The notes under the pieces are model-generated. The model saw only the letters and a list, made by a program, of their open reading frames with translations, had not been told where the DNA came from and searched no databases. From the NCBI RefSeq assembly GCF_028453695.1, contig NC_135774.1:3410001-3474000 (forward strand): a stretch of DNA of 64,000 bases, read 5' to 3'. The DNA comes from Augochlora pura. Its lineage: Eukaryota; Arthropoda; Insecta; Hymenoptera; Halictidae. Below are positions 1-10,726 of this stretch, in pieces (the first letter of the stretch is position 1; each line of letters opens with the position of its first letter). A program made the position numbers and the translations under genes.

Positions 1-2394
1 CAATGAATCTACTCGTAAACGTGGCCGGCGTGGGTTGCTTGAATGAAGAGATTCATTGAATAATATAAAAGTAAATTAATGAGTAAATTAACAAGTAATA
101 CGGTCTTCATCATTTCAGCAGTCCGCGTAGTATTTAGCTCGAAACTCAGTCGACAGTATATTTAGTACAATTTTACCCCTCGTCGTCTCAAAAAGTCGTT
201 CAATTGCTATCACAGAACAATGTTAAGGACTTCGTCCACAGTGCAATTATTTCAAACAAAATAAGGGATCAGCGGAAAATTTTTGCCGTGTACGGAAATC
301 TCCGCCGCGCCGACGGAATTCTAAAACAATGCAGCTTAATGCCGAGGGATTAAACAAGTTTAGCGAGCGAGGACAGAGGATAGTTCCTTCGGTCCTGCGG
401 CCAGCTCGATGGAAACTGGACAGACAACGGCCATCATAAAATCATCATTCTATTTGCCTCAATCTATTGGCCCCGTCCCCCAGCGAGATATCGAGTTACC
501 GTGTTCATTGGATCGTCAATAGAACCAATTGTTATCGGCACTACTTTCTCATGCGGTCCAGATGCAACGACGAAACGAGCTCCCTTTCCGGTTCGGTTCC
601 TTGCAGGACTTTAATGACTCGTACGACAGAGGACCGCATTTAGCCCGTGCGCTCCCGGAACGATCTATATCGATCATCCCCGGAATTCCCGTGTGCCGGC
701 GTCCTTCGCTCACGCTGACGAGTGCATGGAAATCGTCTTGTCCCCGCAACAAAAGAATCGCGATTCTTCTGGCGATCGAGTCGGACCGCTTGTTTTCTTT
801 CGATGGAAAAAAACTGCAATTATGGGCACTGTATAGTTCGTGCTGAGGATACGACTATATTGCGGATTTTATTACGAGTAGACGAAGGATTTTATACAGT
901 TTAATTATTAATAAATAAAAATCAAAATTCGAATCATAGTCTTCCCAAAGAGTCTAGTTACAATAACGTGAATTGAATTTTTACTCGGCAAAGAAATGGC
1001 GCAACGACAATGCGAAGGGACCATCGAACGAATTGGTCGAAAGGGCAAAGGTCCGCCGCTCATTTCCGGCGAAATGGCTAATTGTCGCGGAAGGAGCCGT
1101 GCTCGCAGTGCCGCGCGTCTCGTGTCCCGGTCGGCGGGCATCGATTCGCGATTTTTAATCGCCTCGCGGAAAAACGCGTCGCGGACGGCGCACGCGCGCC
1201 ATCCCCCTCCCCCCCGTATCGCCTTAAGAAGACAATTGCCGCGGGAAGAATGGCACCGTAAATGTGATAGCGGGATAAAAGAATACGGAATAAGAACGGC
1301 TCGGCTCGGCACGGCGACCAGAGTGTTGGTGCACGTGCACAAAGAGAGAGGCAAGTCGGCGGGGGCGGCGGGAGCCGGCGAGAGAGGCCGAGGGGGGCCC
1401 TCCTCCTCGCTGGTGGCACCGTGGCACCTATACATTTAAATAAATAGCGTTTCATTATAACTTTTGTGCGCGCGTTACTGTCCGCCTGACAATGCCTGAA
1501 ACAAAGCGCCCTTCCATTGTTTTCGAAATAAAAGAGCGCCGGCCCCACGGCATGGCCGCCGCCGCCGCCGCCGCCACCGCCGCCGACGCCGTCGACGACG
1601 ACGGCGAGCACCGACGCCCGAACCGTCTCCAACATCGAATCTTCGACTTCGCGAATCGTCCCTAATTCGACAAGCGTCAATCGCATTTTTCTGCTTGACT
1701 AGAATAGTGCTGAAATAGTGCTGATATACTAGGATACGGATTCTGTGCCTTTTTTTGTTTTCCAATTAATTTTATATTTATCAAATGACTCATATGAAAT
1801 TTTCTTATAAAATAAAGAACACGCCTTCGTCGCACAATTAAATAAAAGACAGTCAATTCATACCCGTGAAAGGGGTAATTGCAAAGTGATTTCATTTTCT
1901 AAAAGATGAATAAAACTTGTAAGAAGTGATCACGATCTGCAGAAGAATTAATTTGGATTAGAAAAATATGATCTACGAAATGATTAATTAAACTGTCCTA
2001 TAATATCATCTTTGACATTTGAGATGACTAGAAATTAATTAATCGAAGCAAACACTCTTGCTTCTCTTTGCCGCGTGCTGAGAAGAAGGTGCACATGGAA
2101 ACACGACACGTCAGAAATAATTAAGACGAGGCTAGAAAGACCGAGGAAGAAGCCGGGTACCGTGGGCGGCTGGAAACTTAGGCGAACGACCTTGGCGTGG
2201 ATCGGGGAACTGTGTCACACGCCGAAATGGGAATCCGTGAGTCGCGAGGCAATTTCGCGCGAGTTCTAGCCGGAGGGATATCGCGGGCGAATCCCGAAGC
2301 AATAAAAATCGCGGGCGCGCAGGCTCGTTGCATAAAGGCCCCGGCAAATATAGCCCACCCCCGCGATATTGTGCACGCGAGCCATGCTTTCTAA

Positions 2395-2426
2395 GGAGAG
2401 AGAGAGGGAGAGAGAGAGAGAGAGCG
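2395..2426. repeat. (GA)n microsatellite
   Basis: A nearly pure GA dinucleotide tract with one GGG interruption. It is the first of a large family of GA/CT tracts in the gene-poor parts of this window. Confidence 0.9.
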
Positions 2427-3377
2427 GGACCGCCGTCTTAATATCGCGGGGAGGAAGGATTAACCGCGAGACCCGTCTAAGAATGGAAGGATCACGCTGG
2501 GATTCTAATTAAACGGAAAACAGCTTCATTAAGTTGGTAACTGCCTCGGGGCGGTGCTCCGTGGTTCCGTGGTTTCTCCGCCATGTTAAGGCGAACCCTT
2601 GGATGCATGGACTCTGTAACGATGAGTCATGTATCCCGCCCTAATTACGGAACTATCCTGCTCGTGCATACGTAACCCGGTGCCGGGGATCGGTTCGTTT
2701 AACCCTTGCGTAGAACGCGACTAATCCGCGTCCTGGAAACTTCTCCGATCCTTCCTGATCCGCCGGTCCATGCTTCGAACGATCACCTGAGACGCCTGCT
2801 AATCAGCCAGGTACCAATGATAAATAATCTTGCCGATGCTAAATCATGAATCTACCAATTGAAGTCTTCGGTCTATATTCGCGCGGTGCTCATAAATCAA
2901 TGGTGAAACTTGCCGAGTTAGCTAAAGCTTCATAAATTATTTTCAATATTTGAGATCCAAGTGGCTTTTAAAATTTCGTGGAAAACGATTAGCCAGTCTA
3001 CTAGCTTCATAGAAACATGTTAGGGGGAGGGGAAGGAAGCGGGTGTCGGCGAATGAAAACGGCGCGGACAGAGTCGCCAGATAAATAATCAAGGGGGATC
3101 GATGGTCCATTTTTAGCGTGCCGATTCAGGCGTCACATTTGAATACAATCCGCGTTCATCGACAGGGGTTTTGCGCGGCATCGATCAACGTCGTTAATTT
3201 CCTTTCGATTCAATCGGATCTAGTCGAGCTCATCAGACAGCGGGAGGATCGATACGGGGAGGCAACATTCGCCGCGCTGAAACGAGGCTAACTTCGCCCG
3301 AGAGAATATCTGCGAAGTCGATGGTCCCTGTACATTCTGTGTTACCGCGATTTCGCGCGTCCACGGGGACTGGGAAC

Positions 3378-3386
3378 AGAGAGAGG

Positions 3387-3419
<33 letters not shown>

Positions 3420-3420
3420 G
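3378..3420. repeat. (GA)n microsatellite
   Basis: A GA dinucleotide tract with GGG and AAAG interruptions. It creates spurious Arg-Glu repeat frames on the plus strand. Confidence 0.9.
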
Positions 3421-3660
3421 CGTGGCGGCGGCTGCAGGATCAAAAGCGGCGCGAAGTTGTCGCCCGTGGACGCAGTTACAGTGGCTTCGTTACGTGTCGA
3501 TTTGCCGGCCGGTTGAAAGACACCAATTTATAATTATTGCATTGAATAGACCGTGCACCGTGCGCGGCAACTCCCTACCATTCGATATTACCATCCATTG
3601 TGCAGTTTAGATTCTACGCGCTCGCCACCTTCGCGCTCTCTTCCACCTTTCTCTCGTTCT

Positions 3661-3708
3661 CCCCCCCCCTCTCTCTCTCTCTCTCTCTCTTTCTCTTTCT
3701 CTCTCTCC
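3661..3708. repeat. poly-C followed by (CT)n microsatellite
   Basis: Nine C residues run directly into a CT tract with two TTTC interruptions. It lies about 240 bp after a GA tract (3378-3420), so on one strand the pair forms a large, imperfect inverted arrangement. Confidence 0.9.
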
Positions 3709-4249
3709 GTTCCCAACGAGCTTCCCCGTTCCTGCTGCACTAATTCCTTTCAATTCGTTACATCGATATCTTTTCTCTCCTGCAAGTGTGCGACGCAATT
3801 AACCCCGAAGAAACTAACAATGACCGACGAGATTAAACCACCCTCATGGATCACTCGACTCCAAACAAATTTCATAGAAATATAGGAGTTGGAGATCGAT
3901 GGCGAGCCGCTCGTACGAGAATTCCAGGATCGGTGTCATACGAATTAATTACACCCATTCCCTTGCCTACCTGACGAGTTTAACTTGAGTCGACGATTCG
4001 ACTCCAAACAGGTTGAATAGAAAGAAAGGGTTCGACAAAGAACGGTGATACGTAAGAGGCATATATTAATCGATTAATCCTGGTTCCGCTAGGGGTTTGC
4101 CTCGGCGCACCTGGGCAGGTGCGTCGACGGTCTGAATCTTAAAAAGTGCCGACCGCATGCTCGGGGTCCTCGCGTCGGGTCGCGCGGCCCCTCAATTAAC
4201 GCTTTCCCGTTCCTGGATCGCGGGGCCAAGGCGGAGAGGTGGCGGCCCG

Positions 4250-4250
<1 letters not shown>

Positions 4251-4290
<40 letters not shown>
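4251..4290. repeat. (GA)n microsatellite
   Basis: An uninterrupted GA tract of about 19 units followed by an A-rich tail. It lies inside the GC-rich block 4150-5060 and explains the Arg/Glu-rich frames there. Confidence 0.92.
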
Positions 4291-4293
<3 letters not shown>

Positions 4294-5244
4294 AAAAAAG
4301 GAGAACAGAGGAACGAGACAAAGGGCCGGCAGATTGGCGATTGCAATTTGCAGAATGGACCCGCGAGGACGGGGCGCAGATCGTGGAGAAGAGCTGCGGT
4401 GTGTGCCTGGCGCGCGCGTGGCCGCAGAGAGGACCAGCGTAGGAGGCGGGAGGGAGCGCGAGGGGGAGGGGGAGGGCGGGTGGCGGGCGCCCGAGCGGGC
4501 CGTGCAAAGAGGGCGGTGTGCGAGAGGGCGGCGAAAGGCGGAAAGGCAGAGGCAGAATGCAACGAATTCGAAAAGAGCGAAGCCCTGTGCCTGCATACGT
4601 AATGCCATCGGGCCATTGTCAACCGGCGCCGGCCCCCTTTTGTCTACCGGCGGCGGGGCAGACGGGGGTTGGGGGGTCGGGGGCCAGAGGGCGGCGGGGC
4701 TGGCTCGAAGGGGCAGAGGGCTGCTGCCCCCGGTAGCGAGCCGCGGGAAAATTCTGATCGCAGAGCCAGGAACCGATATCGATCTTCGGCCGATCATTTG
4801 CATGCTCATTGTTCGAGCATCCGACGACGAAAATTCCGGCGACGACGCCCGGCGTCGCCGTCGAGAACAATATTCCCGCAGCCCCTTCCTTTTCACGCCG
4901 CGGACTCCCAAGGGTTAGGGGCCGGGCACAGGTGTCCGTGGCAATGAGCATTCGCCGCGCCGTCCCCGCGATTGCTCGACAAGTCCCGATCACCCGTGGC
5001 CGACCCCCCCTTCCCGGAGTAAACGCAGACGCTCGGGACCAGCTCCTCCCGCCGCCATTTTTCACGTTTAGGCTTGCGAAACTGTGACCCTTTTGCTTCG
5101 TCCGCTTGCAAATCTCTTAAAAGACACCATTTTAATATCGACGATAATTCGGCTTAAACTCGACGTAGGATAGAAGTCTTCGAAGTCAACTGAAACGCGA
5201 TTGCCTCTTTGGGGGTGGTCTTCAAAGTCACCTGCTCGTCATGT

Positions 5245-5307
5245 CCCAAAAAATTCAGGGCCAAAGCTGCACTATCTAATCATTACTTGAGAAACTTTGA
5301 CACTGCT
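5245..5307 (+). pseudogene. degenerate C2H2 zinc-finger remnant
   Basis: Read in the frame open from 5194, the translation has the order C-x2-C-x3-F-x5-L-x2-H-x3-N, beginning with the residues TCSSCPKKF. This is the classical C2H2 finger spacing with all core residues present except the last histidine, which is asparagine. A stop lies just upstream at 5191-5193, and no linker or second finger follows. The frame runs on without recognisable sequence. I infer a relic of a zinc-finger gene or an isolated exon. A chance match is possible but unlikely given five correctly spaced residues. Confidence 0.4.
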
Positions 5308-6432
5308 AAGATCCTGGTGTTTTATTTAAAAAATATTCTGCAAGCACCAAAAATTATCCATCGTGATACCAAGGCTGATCGCCCGGGTCCACGCTGTGTT
5401 CCGCATCAACATGTTTTCCCCGCGAGCGGAAATCGCCGATCGCATTCGTCTCCTGACAAGCCGAATTAATTCCCGAAACGCCGACAGACGTTGCGCGCCT
5501 CTACCCCTCGAGCACAGAGGGAGGAAGAACGAGGAAGAGGAGCGAATGGCGTGCGAGGGGTTGCTGGAGATGGTAGAAGAGACAAGCGGAAAAGTAACAG
5601 ATGGAGAGGGGGGCAGGGGCTGGCGGAGAGAACGGTAGAAAGAGGGAGAGGGAGAGAGAGAGAGAGACACCGGCGCACATATTTTTATGTCATCGCAGTA
5701 GAGGCGATGCATTGTTGTCGCGAGACAAAGGCAAATGTGGCGGAAAAATTGCGGAGGAAAGGCGAGGCGCGGGGAACGATGGGCGCTGGGATGGGTGTCG
5801 GACGGCGAAAAAGAGCGGAAGAGGGACGGAGCGACCCCCGGAGGGTGGTGGGGGAGGAGGACGCTACACGCACGCGACAAAGCGGAATAGGTTAATGCCG
5901 GATCTCGCGCGATTGCATGACGATCCTTTTCCACGGAATGCTCCGCGAAATGCACGCTTTCTGAATAAATTCGAAGCGCAAACAGGAAGCCGTCCCCCGC
6001 GCCCCGGCGCGATTGATCGTCGGCCGAGACCCGATTAAAATTTACTGCGCGACGCCTTGCCAGACTACTCTATTCGAGATACTCTTTTCGAAACGTTACG
6101 CTCGACGGCCGTAATGAAATCTAAATACTTGAGTTAGCGAACCGTTCTCACTTCTAAGAAACAAGGTAATACGTTAATTTTTACATTGACAATTCGTTGA
6201 CGTTCAACTTCAATATTATTTCAATACACGATAGAGCTTCCAACCGTGCAATGAAAATACTGTACAATGAAATTCTTAGACTTTCAGGTTGAGAAATGAT
6301 GGGAAGAAAAATAAGGAAAGCAGAGAAAGAGGTAAGAAAAGTTGCGAGAACATTTTCCCTGAAGAAATCAGGTTAGACTAGACCGAGCCACTGGAGCGCA
6401 GATCATCCGCCTTAAATACACATAATTACGAA

Positions 6433-6461
6433 CCACGGAGGATCTCGAATCTCCTCCGTGG
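6433..6461. repeat. perfect 10-bp inverted repeat (hairpin)
   Basis: CCACGGAGGA at 6433-6442 is repeated as its exact reverse complement at 6452-6461, with a 9-base spacer between them. The arms are GC-rich and would form a stable stem in DNA or RNA. There is no U-run after it and no adjacent gene, so its role is unknown. Confidence 0.7.
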
Positions 6462-7022
6462 CGTTACAAAGAAATTCTCACCGGGATCTCTTGGAAGGGG
6501 CAAAAACGCCAGACGATTTTCCGAAACGCACGCCGGCCCGAAGAAAACGACCCCGCCGGCGGCGAGTAGGGAAGAGAGGAAAAAAAAGCGCGGGATCGGG
6601 GCTGGTGGAGGAGTAGGGGGAGGAGGAGGTGGAGGAGGAGACGTAGCAACTACAATTAAGCCAGTCAGTCCGTGGCTGAGTTGTTCCATTGAGAGAATTG
6701 GCCTGCACAGGCAGCGAACTATCGAGCAGAATTGAGAGCCGGCGGGGAGATTTCGCAGATTATCAAGCATCAGTTGCCGGGAAGAATAAGCAACCGCCAA
6801 CCGTCATTTAACTTTAACGCTCGAACTGCCCTCGTCCGCACCCCCGGCAGCCCCCGAGGGCCTCCGTTGGTCCATGCTAATTAAATCTGCCTACGTACCT
6901 ACCCCCTCCGCGGTATTGCCCTCGACTAGACCTCCTCGACGTTCTTCCGCCCCCTGGCCACCCCTGCGAACCGTTACGATGATGCTACTTTGCGTATGCA
7001 CCGATTCTGCCATCTTACGACC

Positions 7023-7024
<2 letters not shown>

Positions 7025-7056
<32 letters not shown>
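7025..7056. repeat. (CT)n microsatellite
   Basis: An uninterrupted CT dinucleotide tract of about 16 units. Confidence 0.92.
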
Positions 7057-7059
<3 letters not shown>

Positions 7060-10000
7060 TTTCCCTCTTCACCGCTTTCGCGACGCCATCCGACAGATAA
7101 ACCCTGTCCAAAAAATCATTGGTCGCTCTGGGGATAAATTTCAATTTCAAGAATAAATTACTCTGTAGAATGCTGTGGACGCGTTTAACACCTCCACAAT
7201 TATAAGGTAATTAAGGAGACAATTTTATAAACAGGAAAACATTTCCTCGAAGACAGTTTTCCACCCCAGGATTACATTCAATTCCTTCATTTTTCTTTTT
7301 CTTTTTTAATTATAAAGGTAATGGTACTGCAAGGTGCTAATACTATTTTTAGTCTCACCCACAACCTCATCAGAGCACTTCATGGTAACCACCGTACGGT
7401 ATATATACTTTTGATATTTGACGATAAAATCGTTCGCAAATATAAACAATGTTTTAATCTCTTCCGCAGAGGATAGTGTTCGGAATACCTGAGATTGCGG
7501 AACACCTTTAGCCGTTCCCCGGTTAAAAGAGCAATCCCCCGGATGGTCCGAATGCGTGAGCAGGATCGCCGTGATTAAAATAGTGCATTATCAGCGACGT
7601 CGAGGGAAGAATCGCAAAAGGGATATCCGCGAAATCTGTGTCACGGAGCGGCGTCGAATAAAGGCCATTGAAATTTTCCCCGGAAGAACCGCCGCTGCAT
7701 TCATATTCGTTATTTCCTGAAAACAGGGAGGGACGCGCGATGCCGTCTGACGCATAACCGACCGGAACCACTGTGTTACACGACACGGCATCCAGAGCGC
7801 AAGTTTCTTCCCCCGTGTTCCGAATATTCCCGCGATTCGTATGTGGAGCAACGCTGCGGGGTGTCTTTGCACGCTATCGCCGCCAACTTTCGCGATATCC
7901 TAAGTAAACTGTGCTTGTTATGGCGGTGGCTCGCGGATCCGGATCCCAGCGCCCGCCGCTTCCAACCGTTCATCGATAATTTAACGCCCCTTGGAAACCG
8001 ACCATGCGTTTGATAATGTTTGAAACAGACGATCTCGTTGGGAGTACTTACATAGTTCTACAATAGGATCTACGATCGCTTCGCGCGGTTTTCCAGTCGG
8101 TGTATTTAATTCTCGTTGGTCTCTCGTGCTCCGTTTGCAGCGGTTTGTGCATATACATTTATTGTTTCAAAGTTGTTGAAAATATAGAGACTATTTTGTA
8201 GAGAATTTTTGGTGCCCGATAGTTTTAGTATTAATTGATGACAGCGATAGGAAATTGTAGGTTCTCTCCTTAGACGTGGAAGTATTGTGTTTGCATAGAT
8301 TGTAATATGTTTGCGACAGTATAGAAAATTCAGTTAAAATTCTAGACAACGACAACTTGGTAATAATTGAGGATACGAGTATCTTCTGCACGTAGATTCT
8401 CCAGAAGCTTTGTTTATAACCGTTTGAACAGGTTTGCACAGTCGAAAAACGGGAATCCGGATAAATTTCGAAATTGTTAATCGCGATCGCGGTCCCGGCG
8501 AATTTTTCCGAATCGCGTGCACCAGCTGGGACCGTGTCTTAGCGATGGCACTCCCGTATTCATTTGATTCAGCTATGCAGCTTAGCCCCGACGAGGCGCA
8601 GGGTAAAGCGCGGGAGTATGTGTTATTCGTTTCCACAATAGCGTCATTGTTGGAAGCATTGTGCTTCCACCCCATTCCGTAGATTCGTCGCGAACACTTT
8701 ACCTCCTACTCTTTGCCGTTCCGCGAGCACACATACACACACACACACCGGTGCCCCTACACGCACGAGCGCCCTCCTCCTTCGCCTTCGCCTCCAACCG
8801 TCTCCTCCTTTTCTCCTACCGAAGTCCTCCTCTTTCCGCTGCCATCGCCATTACCTCCTTACTGGTTCACAACTCGCGCATCTATTCCTCTTGTTATTAC
8901 GAGGGACGAAGGTGCCGCGATCGATATCGATTCACCCGTCGGGTACCCATCCCCCTCCTCCTCCGCCTCCCCTCCCCGGTCCCCCGTCTTATCGACGATC
9001 GTCTTCGGGCGCCGTCGTTTAAACGATTCTTGAGCGTTTCGAAATATAACTTCTATTATTGCTGACAAGTGGACCGTGCCGCGCGCGCGAAGATGCAAAC
9101 GCGCGCGGGGGACTCTCGTATCCGGCCGAAATTAAAACGACTCCGGCCGGGAGAGTCGATGGAGAAGCCGCCTCGCCGCGCGGCGCTTCCATTAAACCGA
9201 TCTCTCAAATTTTTAAGAGAGCTCCAGTTTTTGCTCCCGGGCGTGGACCTCGATTTCGCCCTCCCTTCGATTGGCGCAAGTATAATTTTCAGCGACGAAT
9301 CGTCCAACGACGATGGATCCTTTCCCAACTACACGATTATTGAATTATTTATCGAATCGCTTGAAAATTATATCCCGAAAATATCCCAATTTGTCTTCAC
9401 AATTTTATGCACGCCTCGACAAATTTCCAGAAGACAGTTTTTAGTTAAAATAATGTCTAGAGACGAGGTAGAAATCGATCGCCTGCAGGATCTACGCGAG
9501 CGGCGACCTAATGCGTTTTTAAGTGCACGCCGGCGATCGGCCGAGCAGATTCGGCCGCGGATCCAGCAATATTTCCATAGAATCCGCCAATAGATAATGG
9601 GAACGGCTCGACTGTCGCGCAGACGAAAAAAAGTTAACAAACGCCCGGGAACGCGCGGCCGTAAAGCGTCGCAATGAGATTCCGAACGGCGTGGATCCGG
9701 AACGTCACTCGGACCGTTAAGCCCCGGGAGTCTATAACTAACGTTATCGAGTTTCCAGTATCGCGTCTAAGCTAGGTATCGCAACCCCCCGCGCGCCACA
9801 GCACCGGCTGTGAATCTAAATGCGTGCTCCGCGAGCATAAACCTCCGCGAATTACTATGTGGCTCGTCCAGGAACGATGCCTGATTAACGACGGCACGAT
9901 ATTGTCCCGGGGTTGCTCGAAAAGGGGGACAAGGGACAGTAATGCGCTCATCTCCCGCGCACAATAGAACAATGCGTTCCATAAGTAAAGCGCCACCACT

Positions 10001-10105
10001 CCCGCGAAATATGTACACACGCGGCGCGGCCCGCCACCCGCCGTTCGTGTGTATGCATCTTCGAATGAACTCCCCCCCTCGCGCTTAAATGTCCCGGGCA
10101 TTCAC

Positions 10106-10123
10106 GGGGGGGGGGGGGGGGGG
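10106..10123. repeat. poly-G run
   Basis: Eighteen consecutive G residues followed by AGGAGGA. Runs of this kind recur in the window (36985, 54671, 58972, 59311, and as C at 57751). Their exact lengths are doubtful in any assembly. Confidence 0.9.
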
Positions 10124-10479
10124 AGGAGGAAACCCGTCGCCGCGCGGACACGCCGATCCGACGACCGAAACCTTTCGACGGAAGATCCAACGCCGGAATC
10201 CTTAGACCATCGCGAAACTGCTGTTACGATGGCTAGAGGATGATCGCCGACGAAATGGATTCAGTTGTTGTACTTGGATGTTCGGAAAGTGACCAGTCGA
10301 GAGTTTATGATTATTAGTGAGTTATAGTTAAGAACGCGGTCTTACAGAATCGATAAAAAAGATTGATTTTGGAGGTGCGAGTTCGGTGACGATTGGGTTC
10401 AAAAATCAGATTTATCCTATGCCAAGGATTATTTTGATGTTTAAGTATCGATACGAGAAAAGTAGTGCTTGATTTCAAC

Positions 10480-10726
10480 TTAACCCTTTGTGGTCGAGTG
10501 GCGACTCTAAGGCCCCGCTGAAAATTATCAAGGCACGTTTCAAAATAATTTTTACCAAGATTATCCACATTCGAAAAATTATTGAGAGCCTAGTAACTGT
10601 TGCGCGAGTCGCAGAATTCAATTCCATAATGTGGAGAATGCACCTGGTTATGTAAAATGGGAATGCTACAAGTTTGGGAAAATATATTTGATTTGTGTTA
10701 AAATGGCTTCGACCGCAAAGGGTTAA
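10480..10726. mobile_element. TTAA-flanked MITE, piggyBac-like ends
   Basis: Two TTAA tetranucleotides (10480-10483 and 10723-10726) bound an AT-rich insert of 239 bp. Its ends are inverted repeats: CCCTTTGTGGTCGA on the left and, on the complementary strand of the right end, CCCTTTGCGGTCGA, with a single mismatch. TTAA target duplication and C-rich ends beginning CCC are hallmarks of piggyBac-superfamily elements. There is no transposase frame, so this would be a non-autonomous miniature element. Confidence 0.72.

Larger units (their letters stand above)
1..5190. other. gene-poor left flank
   Basis: I see no supported gene here. The sequence alternates between AT-rich stretches (about 1-330, 880-970 and 1680-2075) and GC-rich stretches (about 1050-1660 and 4150-5060). 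It carries a GCC/GCCGCC tract near 1550-1590 and several GA or CT microsatellites that are listed separately. Open frames of up to 253 codons near 4157-4918 read as Arg/Glu or Ser/Leu repeats created by the microsatellites and by GC content. They have no domain, and similar frames occur on both strands. Confidence 0.6.
5308..10479. other. gene-poor interval
   Basis: No supported gene. It contains GA tracts near 5635-5668, a CT tract at 7025-7056, a short (AC)n run near 8729-8748 and an 18-base G run at 10106-10123. AT-rich patches lie near 6100-6330, 7140-7480 and 8130-8440. A perfect hairpin at 6433-6461 is listed separately. The frame at 9069-9593 (174 codons) is the least repetitive long frame in this interval, but it has no motif I can recognise. 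Confidence 0.55.

Noticed and set aside
4157..4918. 253-codon plus-strand frame rich in Arg, Glu and Gly
   Set aside because: It is generated by the GA microsatellite and GC-rich DNA. A 239-codon frame covers the same place on the opposite strand.
9069..9593. 174-codon plus-strand frame of ordinary amino-acid composition
   Set aside because: No motif, no plausible start context or splice sites, and no similarity I can recognise. A frame of this length can arise by chance at this base composition.
10687..10710. TTTGATTTGTG followed by ATGGCTTC, resembling the core of the three-copy element
   Set aside because: It lies inside the MITE at 10480-10726 and the other blocks are missing; taken as coincidence.
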